64,000 bases of DNA from positions 114,129,413-114,193,412 of the forward strand of contig CM077593.1 of assembly GCA_039654915.1 (NCBI GenBank). Reading direction: 5' to 3'. The position numbers and the translations under genes are program-made. A model generated the notes under the pieces. It was given only the letters and a program-made list of their open reading frames with translations, was not told the origin of the DNA and ran no database searches. The stretch is from Aquilaria yunnanensis. Its lineage: Eukaryota > Streptophyta > Magnoliopsida > Malvales > Thymelaeaceae. Position 1 is the stretch's first letter, and the number at the start of each line of letters is the position of its first letter. Positions 11,740 to 21,609 of the stretch are shown piece by piece.

Positions 11740-12608
11740 AATGTGACGAATAAAATATAGGGTAAAAAAAACAACGCAAACGGAAAAAAAAATCCAAATG
11801 AAAAAAACAACTCAAATGAAAAGAAAACCGAGCACAAAAAAAAAACTGAAGTAGCATGTAATGCTATTCACAACATCCCAAACTAAAAAAAAAAAACAGA
11901 TGTACAAGAAAGGTTATTGTAATAGAGTAGGTACTATAGCTAACATATCTTAGGTCCAAAGAAAATCGAAATTAAAAAAAAAAAAAGACCCAAATGAAAA
12001 AAAACTCAACCCAAACAAAAAAAATAGACACACAAAAAACAAAACATTATAGAAGCAGAGTAGGTACTATAGCTAACACCCCTCAAGCTAAAAGAAATCT
12101 CAAATGAAAAAAAAAACACCAAATGAAAACAAAAACCATCCCAACAAAAAAAAAAGCCAAAGCGCAAAAAAAAAAAAAATACTGTAGTAGACGATTTTAC
12201 TATTACTAATGTAATGAAAATAGGAAAAATACCCAAACGAAAATACAACCCAAACAAAAAGAAAACCGAGAACAAAAAAACACTGCTTCGTAGAGCATAG
12301 TGTTGTACTATTGTTCACAACATCCCAAACCTAAAGAAAATCCAAATGAAAAAAATTAGATGTACAAAAAAAGTTACTGTAACAGAGTAGATACAGTAAT
12401 TAATACATCCCAAGTCCCAAAAAAACTCAAATAAAGAAAAGCCAAAATGAAAAAAAACTCAACAAAAAAAAATATATTAGTGAAGTTGAGTGGGTATTGT
12501 AGCTAACACGACACAAGCCGAAAGAAATCTCAAAAGAACAAAAACACCTCCAAACAAAAAAAAAGCATCCAACCAAAAAAAAAATGTCAAAACGCAAGAG
12601 AAAAAAAA
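11740..12608. repeat. A-rich tandem repeat, about 440 bp unit, two copies
   Basis: Three landmarks recur at matching spacing. ACCGAG.ACAAAA lies at about 11827 and 12266. CACAACATCCCAAAC lies at about 11870 and 12317. GAGT(A/G)GGTA.T.TAGCTAACAC lies at about 12057 and 12488. That gives a period of roughly 430-447 bp. Between landmarks are runs of AAAAAAA and CCAAATGAAAA. The second copy is interrupted after 12608 by the MULE-like element and resumes at 13877. Confidence 0.75.
12599..12608. repeat. Target-site duplication, left copy
   Basis: The 10 bases AGAAAAAAAA are repeated exactly at 13867-13876, directly outside the two inverted ends of the MULE-like element. Confidence 0.75.
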
Positions 12609-13866
12609 GGATAACATCTAAATTTAGTCCCTTAATTATTTGGTTTGTCCTAAAATGCTCCCCTAATTCAAAAAACGACTATTAAGGTCCCTTAACTCAA
12701 GCAGTGCGTTCAATTCAAGTCCGATCCGTCAATTAAGCCGTTATTTGAATGGAACTTGCCTACGTGGCACCCATAATGCCACATTGCTTTTCCTTTAACT
12801 AAAACAGGTGACCATTTTGTACATATATAAAAATTTAAACACAGATTGATACAAATACAAAATCATGGGACCTAAAATATAGATAAACCCATATGGCGGA
12901 GGCGAATGACTGGAGATGGTGAACGGAGTTGGAGACCGACGGGCTGGAGACGAATGAATGGTGGCGGAGAAGGATGACTAGAGGATGAGATCGAATACGA
13001 AGGAAGAAATCAACAAGGACAGAAAACGACGGAGATCGACGACGAAGAAGGGATTCTAGCTACTGATTCATGACGGAAACCAATGGAGATCAAAAATAGA
13101 GATCAAATGTGTTGAAAGGTGACGAAAATCGATGGAAGGGTGGAAGGAATCACTACGGCCTCCCCGCCATCAAATCGCTGCTCAAATCCCTAACCCGTTA
13201 CTAGAATCGTCGATGAACGCGGTTATACCTTTCGCTCAGACCGGCCTTAGTTTCTCCTTCAATTTTGTTGGGCAGCAGCAAGATGGCTTGTCGATTTTCT
13301 TCAATTTCTGTCGATTTCTATCCATTCGTCTTCGTTGATTTCTGTCAATTTGCTCCTCCATCAATTTTCGCCTCTGTTTTTGCTTTTCTTCCTCCTCCTA
13401 TTGTCCACCTCTATCCCGTCCATCACCGTCTCCAACTGGTCGCCAGTTTGCTTGGTTTCCAAAGTACCTTGCTGCCAGTCAAATGAACGCTGTAGGACTA
13501 GAGGGCCGATTGTGATTGTCGGCCGGAGAAGAAGGCAGATTGGGAGTTTTGGGTTGGAATTGAGGAAGATTGAGTTATTTAATTTTTTTTAAGTACCTAA
13601 AATTATATTTTTTGTCGATTCGAGTCTAAGATTTATTATTCTCTCAATCTTGTCACTTATTGTCATGCCAAGGGGCATTTGTGGGATCAAGAAGAGATAT
13701 TAAATGCCACATTTGCATTCGCCGTTAGAAATAACACCAGAAATAACATACGAGAGTCAAATTAAACGCATTACTTGAATTAAGGGACCTTAATAGTCAT
13801 TTTTAGAGTTAGGGGACCATCTTAGGACAAACTAAATAGTTAAGGAACCAAATTTGGATTTTACCC
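12609..13866. mobile_element. Pack-MULE-like element, 1258 bp
   Basis: The element has TIRs of about 115 bp. The left begins GGATAACATCTAAATTTAGT and the right, complemented, begins GGGTAAAATCCAAATTTGGT. Both continue through GTTTGTCCTAA.ATG.TCCCCTAA and GACTATTAAGGTCCCTTAA. A perfect 10-bp TSD flanks it, within the 8-11 bp range of MULEs. Between the TIRs, 12890-13600 is a GC-rich island with gene-like composition and short open frames on the plus strand (13132-13338, 13265-13486, 13335-13592), none with a domain I recognise. No transposase is present, so it is nonautonomous. The interior looks like captured host sequence. Its source gene is unknown. Confidence 0.75.
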
Positions 13867-13876
13867 AGAAAAAAAA
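13867..13876. repeat. Target-site duplication, right copy
   Basis: This is an exact match to 12599-12608. The bases that follow (GTATTGTATCAGGCGA) resemble the continuation of the A-rich repeat seen in its first copy near 12179, so the pre-insertion site can be read. Confidence 0.75.
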
Positions 13877-14909
13877 GTATTGTATCAGGCGACATTACTG
13901 TTCAAAATGTCACATTTTAGCGCTTTAGATAATGTAATAGAGTCGAGGACGTTTTTCAACGATTTTCAATCAAGTGGACAATTTTGAACTCCGTTTCCTT
14001 CTCAACATATTTATGATTTTCAGGAAAAACAAAAGACATTCATATGGGAGAGAATTTTTAGATGATTTAGATAATTGTGAGAGTTTTGTCAGTATCTTTT
14101 AGCATAGGGGAGAGAAAAACAAAAAAGGTTGCTAAAGTCCAGTGGTGTAATTGAACATCAAAACGATGATGATCCAAATACAAAATACTTCAGTGACCAG
14201 TCAATCAATTTAAACCATGGCATTAACACTGCCAGTTGTTTGGTATCTTTTAAGTTTTGTCAAACAAACATCTATAAAATTTGTAAAAAAAAGGATATCA
14301 TATTTAATGGTGTGAAAGGTAATACACAAATAAAATAACGTGTACAAATCATTCACTAATTTAAAAAAATTTAATTACTACAAAAGAAACCAAAATTTCA
14401 ATTAATTTTCTATTAAAATAATGTTTTCTACTAATTATTCAGGCCTGCCGAGCTTCTAGAAGGACGGCGTTAACGTTTTTGTCAATGGTAGAATTGATAA
14501 GTGTATGGTATGATTGTACTACTAGTGATTCAACAATACATAAATATTAAAATATTACTTTAAGATGAAAAATATTAAATAAAATTTTTATATTTTTTTT
14601 CTGTATTTTAATTATTTTTATCATAATTTTTTAATACAAATAAAATATATATAAAAAATACATTTGGCCTCATCTAAAAATAGCTTTTATAATTAGTATT
14701 AGGTTTTGAATAATTTATTAACAATTAAAATTGAAATGCGGAAATTAAAAACTAAAAATTATCATTAAATAATTTTTTTCTCAAAATTTTAACATTAATC
14801 TTGGCGCTAATGTCAAACGGTATATGTGTTAGTTGCAAAGGGTGTTCTTATTGTTATCTTTTTACAGCTTCTGTAATCCCGACGTAACAACTGCTACTCT
14901 TCCATATAC

Positions 14910-14958
14910 TCTCTCCCGAATCCTTTTTTTTTTTTTTTTAAGCTTCTCTCCCGAATCC
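14910..14958. repeat. Poly(T) insert bounded by 14-bp direct repeats
   Basis: TCTCTCCCGAATCC occurs exactly at 14910-14923 and 14945-14958. Between the copies is a run of 16 T followed by AAGCT. The layout resembles a retroposed poly(A) tail with its TSD, or a slippage/repair product. Confidence 0.8.
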
Positions 14959-16127
14959 ATGTTGTCTTTATAAATTCTCTTTGCTAATTTTATACTATAT
15001 CTCTATGTTCCCTTCCGTCTTTTATATATCTTCTAGTTCCCCCGTTAATTTCACATTCATATGTTCCTTTATAGACTATATATTTGTTCGGTATGCGGAT
15101 TTGCACATTATTGTTTTACAAGATTAAAACAAAAATTGGACCACAAAAAATAATAAATAAACAAATAGTGAAAAGGGCAAAAAATAATAAATAAATAGTT
15201 TTTTTTTTGTTATCTAATGTTCTCTCTTGTAATTAACAAACATGTTCGAACTTAGACATTTTGTTGTTGCACATAGAATGCTTCGGGAATAACTAAAATG
15301 AATGAAAGATCCAAAAGAGCAACTAAAATACATAAAATAACAATTGCTAAAAATTAGATAAAGAAAAGAACTAAACACTCGAAAGCATAAATAAGAATCA
15401 AATTATAAAAAACATATAACTTTATAGAAACTATATATATTCTCTTGGGCAATTTTAAATGTTTTCTGAGTATCTATAGATGTTTCTTTGTACACGTTCT
15501 CTTTTTGAGATTTAGATGTTCATATGTTTTAAGCGTTTTTGTACATCATCTAACAAATTATCTATAATGAGTAAAAAAACACATGTTGTTTTTAATTAGT
15601 TAGACAAAAGAATATTTTTTTGCCAAACAACAAAAAGAAAATTTTGAAAAGAAAAAAAAAAGAGAAAAATGTTGGGCGAGAGCAAAAATGCTTCACCCAA
15701 AAAAATAGACGACAAAATAATTTTGGGGCAGAGAAAACAACTTCGGTCCTGGTAGTGTTTCAAACTCCACCACTCGACCTTCTCCCTAATGCTCTATTAC
15801 AACTTTGATAACACGCCACTTTTATTAAAGATGGGGGACAAAATAATTATAGGAGCCTTTGTGTTTTTTTCCTTCAAAATACATTCTAAAATGTATCAAT
15901 TTTAAATTTTTTTTTCTTTTCCCACTTTTGTTATACTTCATGAAATTTAAATTTTTTGAATTAATGCATCCTAAAATGCATTTTAATAATTAAAAAAAAA
16001 GAACATAAAATTTTATACGTGGCGCATTAATTATATCCTCAGCTAAAAAATTAATTCAGGTGGGACACATGTAAGAAAAGAATGAATAAATTCAAAATGG
16101 GTGAAAATACATTTCCCCCTTTCTTAT

Positions 16128-16176
16128 TTCAGAAATCCACAATTTTTTTTTTTTGGTATTCAGAAATCCACAATTT
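16128..16176. repeat. Poly(T) insert bounded by 18-bp direct repeats
   Basis: TTCAGAAATCCACAATTT occurs at 16128-16145 and 16159-16176. A T run followed by GGTA fills the gap. The layout is the same as at 14910-14958. Confidence 0.8.
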
Positions 16177-16922
16177 GCACAGGAGAGCTATATATACCAC
16201 CATTAGCAGTAGTGAGAAAAAAAATTATTTCATATTTATATTAAGGAAAAATGTTAATTTAAGTCAACTAACAGTAGAATTCTTTCTTCTGTTTAACAAC
16301 TTTTAATACCCTATTTCCACTAAAAAAAAAAACTAACAGAAAAATTATTTAGCAGTTTAAATTTACCAAAAAATAATTACTTAATTTGTACGTAGGTTGA
16401 TTTTGAATTTATAAAATTGAACATTATAAAAACATTAATCACAGTTAAACTCATGTTTTTCACTCTAACTAGGAACTTTTGAAAGTATAGCATATATATG
16501 CTTATTGAGTCAATGATTTGTAATTCTCTGGTTGACATATATATATATGTACCGGAAAAGGGGGTGGGGAAGAAGAAATTATATGGTACATGCATAATTT
16601 TTCATCTGCAACACATGAATGCCAAAAGATTGTCGTAAATAATATAGTACTACAGATTAAAGTTTTTTTTTTTAAGGGGGTTTCACTTTGAATATCTTCC
16701 ACCACACTTTCATCTTTCGGTGGGGGCAATAGGAATAGGAAGGAATACAAATTTTTGTTAGTTGACTGAAGACCCATAGAATTTTTGCAGTGACAGAGAA
16801 ACAAACAAGAATATACATCCATTTTCATTGGTTACTTGCTGCAACTTATAAAGAGTAATTAGTTAAACACAAAGAGAAACAAAGATATATAATTAATGAA
16901 GTAATTAATACGCATATGTATG

Positions 16923-17591
16923 TTAAGCGCTCAAGCAACCGATGCCATGGCGAGTGTGGGGGAAGACAAGGAAGAGGCCGCTACAGAGGATGCCGACCAT
17001 CAACGGGAAACTCTCCATCACCTGATCCATCTCCTTCTGGTGGCCCGGGAACAGGCAACCAGTGACCCGTTGATCAGAGAAGGCGATGGCCAGGAAGACA
17101 AGGGCGGACATGAGCGCGTGCACCACGTCGGTGAAGGCGAGGCGGAACTGGGCGTCCTTGGGGACCTCCAGGTCCAGGCCGGGCTTGAAGACGGCGAGGC
17201 CGCGGGGGGTGACGAAGCCGTAGTAGAGCTTGCCCTCGGGGGTGCGGAAACTGTCGGTGAAGTGGAAAAAGAAGCAGGAGAGGGTGCAGAGGGAGAGGAG
17301 GAGGAGGATCATGAGGGTGGAGACGGAGGAGCAGTCACCGGTGCGGTAGATGGAGGGAAGGACCATCTCGAAGGTGAGGAGGGTGCCGGTGGGGAGGAAG
17401 GAGACGAGCATGGAGGTCTTGGAGATGGTCTTCTGGACGCCGTTGGCCACGGCGCGGCGCTTGCTCTTGCCGGCACTGGGAAGGGTGGGGAGGGAGGAGG
17501 TGTGAATGCGCTCGGAGGTCTCCGGGTCCGGTGCTGGGGGTGGGGTGGTGCTGTACACTTTGATGCCGATTCCTTCCTGGGTTTGCTCCAT
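16923..17591 (-). CDS. DMP (DUF679) membrane protein of the DMP8/DMP9 type
   Basis: A single exon encodes 222 residues. The start at 17591 is chosen because MEQTQEGIGIKVYSTTPPP matches the family N-terminus; the frame stays open 30 codons further upstream. A polar, proline-rich head is followed by four hydrophobic segments (about 59-77, 89-108, 158-176, 196-212). Family blocks are clear: VQKTISKTSMLVSFLPTGTL, CFFFHFTDSF, GKLYYGFVTPRGLAVF, FSDQRVTGCLFPG, MDQVMESFPLMVGILCSGLF, and a final GIGCLSA. From memory these match Arabidopsis DMP8/DMP9 more closely than other DMPs. DMP8/9 act in sperm cells during double fertilisation, and their loss causes maternal haploid formation. The coding strand is GC-rich compared with its surroundings. 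Family is firm; membership of the DMP8/9 subclade is inferred. Confidence 0.9.
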   Translation of the reverse strand: MEQTQEGIGIKVYSTTPPPAPDPETSERIHTSSLPTLPSAGKSKRRAVANGVQKTISKTSMLVSFLPTGTLLTFEMVLPSIYRTGDCSSVSTLMILLLLSLCTLSCFFFHFTDSFRTPEGKLYYGFVTPRGLAVFKPGLDLEVPKDAQFRLAFTDVVHALMSALVFLAIAFSDQRVTGCLFPGHQKEMDQVMESFPLMVGILCSGLFLVFPHTRHGIGCLSA

Positions 17592-17940
17592 TACCATTAC
17601 TATTGATTGTGGGAGTCGAAGAAATTGGTTGGGATGGATGCAGGAGGACGGTTGCAAGTACTTAAGGGCCAGACAGGGCAAGGTCCGACATCCAGGGGCC
17701 TGAACTTTGACGGTTATTAGCGGTTAATATACTGTAACCGCTCTTGTAACCAATACCAACGGTCGAATCTTGCTCCCTCCATGGACACAAATTAAAATGT
17801 TGATCGAGGCGAGTGTGGTTGCCTTAACAATAACATACATCCAGCAACAAATGGTTCCTCTATCAGAAATGTTTATTTTTCCTATCATTTCAAATAAAAA
17901 ATCTGACAGTTTCTACCATTTCAAATAAAAAAACTTTTTG
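17592..17940 (-). promoter_or_regulatory. Upstream region of the DMP gene
   Basis: This is the sequence immediately 5' of the DMP start on the minus strand. It contains a repeated GGTTA/TAACCG pattern (17711-17745). I cannot point to a confident TATA box or a known pollen element. Confidence 0.3.
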
Positions 17941-19860
17941 GTTCGGCTCGGCTTATTGAGAAATGGCTTGGCTTGGCTTAGGGTCGGGCTTGGATTCGAC
18001 AAACTCAAAAAATGAGACTTGAAGCTCGGCTCGACAAAGTTCAGCTTTGCTCAATAACTCAATAAACTGGAAACCTGATTCGAGGCTTAAAGCTCAAATT
18101 AAGATTTGAGCTCAAATTAAGGAACCTATCAAAATTTTCATATCAAACAAGAAAATAAAAATCATACAACTTACATAGTTATATAATCAAATCCAGCTGA
18201 ACTTAAAGGTAACTACGTTCATCCAAGTTCAACAGTCAACATAATTAAGTCCAACAACTAAGCATGAAGTCAACTAGGTGCATCCAAAGCAATATCATAA
18301 ACAATATCAAAAGCAAAAAAGAACAAATGGCAAATTAATTTGTGATCAATCTGCACTTGTTTGAACATATTTCCCAAGCTCAATTCTCATCACCATTGAT
18401 TGCCCTACACATATAAAATACATTTAAGACAAAAAAAAAAATCTATTACTTTACAAGAAGCAGGAACAACCCAATTTCCAATCATGAAAAATAAACACAA
18501 ATTTTGACATCATGTTTGTTAATCCATCAGCAATACATCAACAATTTTAGCACGAGATGTTTTACCAAAACAAAACCAAGCCGCAAAAATGTTTTATATT
18601 TTCAAGAATCAGACACTCTATGTTCAATAACACTGGCATTTCAGAAGCAATAAAATACTAAATATAGCCAATATTGCGTAAGAGCTTCAAGAATTGCAAA
18701 ATCAACTAAAGAAAACATAGCCAATAAAGATTGAGGAATTGCAAAATCAGCCAATGACAACTCAAACGGATAGCTAAATGCATCCTCGCCTGCTACAATA
18801 CAATGGTAAAATGCTTTATAACCCCTCTTTAAAATTCTTTCAAATAATCTACATAATTTAGAAAACTAACTGTTTTAGCTCTAAAATTCTTTGCAAAAGT
18901 ACTGGATCGAGAGGGTTCAATGGCCAGCTTGTATTGATAATTGCTGGAGCTCTAAATTTACAACTCAAATTCAATGATGGATTGGAACCCTTTTCAATTG
19001 TCCATTATCACGTTCACAAACTCGTTTTGTCGGTTGTTCCATCAATGTATTTTGATCTCAAATTGAAATTTCTTGTTCGAGACTATTATTTTATTCTATA
19101 CACCCATGCTATTGCAATATATTTATACCATCATAATCATGCCATTTTTTTCCCTGGCAGTTACTTCAATTTTTCAATGAACTATAATTAAAAAAAAATC
19201 AAGCACCATATGGTCAGGCAAACCATAAACCATCATAGTGATCAATGGCAATGAAATTATTGGCTGAATTAAATCTAATCTGATTATACAAGATTTCCGG
19301 TGGGTGGGCTAGTGATTGAATGGTGGAGATGAGTGACGAAGCAGCAGAGTAATAGAGTTCTAAAACAGCGTTGGAGCGGCGGAGGTCTAATTCTCTGAAG
19401 CAGCGACTGACGGTCACTCGATTGATGGTGACGAGTTCCGAAGCAGTGGCAAGCGTCTCTCAATTGGCGGAGTTCTTAAAACGCAGCGGAGAGATGGAGT
19501 TCCAGAGCAGCAGCGATCATCTCTCGATTGACAGTGATGAAGACACCGCAAACGTTGGCAGCGTAGAGAGTCGAGAGATTAGGGAGAGGCTGAAAGGCTA
19601 GGGACCGTGAGGTGGGACTAGGTCTGGGATAGAGATAGAATGGGGATAGGGTTTTTACTATTAGTCTTTTAGATATATTAAAATTAAACTTAATATCATT
19701 TTTATGTTAAAATAACATTAAGCTTGTTAGGCTCGATACAAGCCTGAGCCAGACATACTCAGACTTGAAGCTCGGCTTGTTAATAGTTCAAGTCTAAAGT
19801 TTGGTTTGATAACATAAAAAGTCAAATTTGAGTGTAAATTGTTTGATATGCTACTTAGGT
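17940..19860. mobile_element. Probable transposon relic bounded by GCTCGGCTTG-rich ends
   Basis: The ends share GC-rich words in an AT-rich context. AGACTTGAAGCTCGGCT occurs near 18017 and again near 19763, in the same orientation, with other GGCTTGG/GGCTCG words around each. A small GC-rich patch at 19320-19640 contains an open frame (19371-19601) with no known domain. The direct rather than inverted arrangement leaves the class open. No TSD was found. Confidence 0.35.
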
Positions 19861-21220
19861 CATTTCCACCCGGACTCTATCATTCACCAAATTTGCCACC
19901 GGTGCCTCAAAAAATAATATTTAAATTAGCCACCACATTTCAATACTATAAATAACCCAAACATTAATCAAATGAAACTCACTCATCTAATAAAGATGTA
20001 TTTTTAACCTCTGCTTCCAGCTATCACAGTTTTTTTGTTTACAAATAGTAATGTCTATCACTACCTCATTCAACATCACCTCTGTCACTGGTGGAGAATC
20101 CAGCGTTGATAGATACAATGACTAACACACAAAATAAATGAAAATGACAAATTACATAAAATTCTTAAAATTTATTAAAAGTTGCATTAGTGTCCTAAGA
20201 TCTCAAAAACCAACAACTTTCTGCCTTTACCGTTAAATTTTTAACGGCTAGTCACATATTCAATACCAAATTACAACATTAATAACTAATTTGAGCCCAA
20301 ACTATAGCTTTAATAATGTAATTAAAACCACTCCAAACTATAATAACAAAATCGGACAACCATAACTACAATGAGTTTGTTAGTACTTTTCCTTTTTAAA
20401 TCTCTTTCCTTAATCCCACATTGCACTGCCCAGAATAGTGGCGAAGGACTCAGGACACAAAGCCGACTTACCGAGTGCAAACAATCCCAATTTCAATAAC
20501 AATACCTTTCATTGTGTAGATTTGGTTGTCTTTTAAGGTACCTATCTTTTAAGGTACCGAAAGTACAAACATTCCCCTTACTTTTAGTACCTCCTCATAC
20601 CCTAGCACTTTCGTACGAACCAATTCTAAATACACAAAAACAAAAAAAATCTCTTTCCTTATGTACCCTGTCATTAATGTTGTTTGAAGCCGTTTTCTAA
20701 GAAAGTCCTATCCAATTGAACATTTTAGGTGCTAACCATAACAAAAGCAAAGCAGTGATGCCCTATCACAACAAACAAGGGAGGCCCAATGCGTAGCAAC
20801 TTATAGCGATATACGAGATTATGTTTGACCCATACGTTGTAACAGGTAATTTTTTTAATAAATTTATAATTAAAATAAATATCAATAATAATAGTTTAAA
20901 AATTCTAAGTCATAAATTTATGTTCATTGATTAAAATTTTGAGTTAAGATTTTTTTTATATTATGTTCTTATCATTAAAACTATCAATTATGATCAAAAA
21001 ATAAAATTATGAAACATAATATTATACATTATTTGAAATGAAAGACATTTTTTTGGTGATTAAAGAATAATTGACTAAAAAACTTTATCTCTTATCAATT
21101 TAAATTTAAATTTTTAATATAGATAAAAAAAATTATTTTTAATTTTAAGAATTATTGACCAAATTACTTCATTAAACCATAAAGCTTTTTCTTTATAAAT
21201 TGACTAAAATTATTTCATAT
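19860..21220. other. AT-rich intergenic DNA
   Basis: No gene is supported. A 13-bp word, CTTTTAAGGTACC, is tandemly duplicated near 20530-20560. Nothing else stands out. Confidence 0.4.
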
Positions 21221-21224
21221 TAAA

Positions 21225-21386
21225 TACCAAAAGCTGGCAACAGAAAGCAAAAGTTAAAGAGCATTAGGGCAAAAGTGAAATATCTAAAAACCAAAAAAAA
21301 AAAAAATACCAAAAGCTAGCAACAAAAAATAAAAGCTGAAGAGCATTAGCACAGAAGTAAAATATCTAGGAAACAAAAGAGGAGTT
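21225..21386. repeat. Tandem duplication, 82 bp unit, ending in poly(A)
   Basis: TACCAAAAGCTGGCAACAGA at 21225 is repeated with a few changes at 21307. Both copies continue through AAGAGCATTAG and AAATATCTA. The first copy ends in a run of A just before the second begins. Confidence 0.7.
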
Positions 21387-21609
21387 TGACCATAGTTAGA
21401 AGCTAAAAAAAAAAAAAAGACAACAGCACTTGAGAGATGAAGGACAAAATCATCTATACACTATTTATCATCGTAGTTCAAACAATAGAACCTTCACAGC
21501 TTTTAGAATATAGTTTAATTTATCATTAGGGGTTTCCGCGCGCATATATATTCTACAAATATAAACACCTATCCTGGATAATTAAGCGTAACTGGGATGG
21601 CCCTATCGA

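Larger units (their letters stand above)
13910..16900. other. AT-rich intergenic DNA with two small poly(T) inserts
   Basis: No gene is supported. Short frames such as 14129-14338, 15620-15808 and 16082-16306 consist largely of homopolymer-rich codons and have no known domain. Two poly(T) tracts bounded by direct repeats are listed separately. Confidence 0.5.

Noticed and set aside
11642..12318. Minus-strand frames rich in Phe and Leu, like membrane proteins
   Set aside because: They arise from poly(A)-rich repeat DNA read on the opposite strand (TTT/CTT codons).
16920..17606. A 228-codon plus-strand open frame over the DMP gene
   Set aside because: It is the antisense shadow of a GC-rich exon. 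The translation is glycine/glutamate-rich low complexity, while the minus strand encodes a clear DUF679 protein.
17940..19860. A TIR transposon with inverted GCTCGGCTTG ends
   Set aside because: The best shared words are in direct, not inverted, orientation, so I kept only a tentative transposon-relic call.
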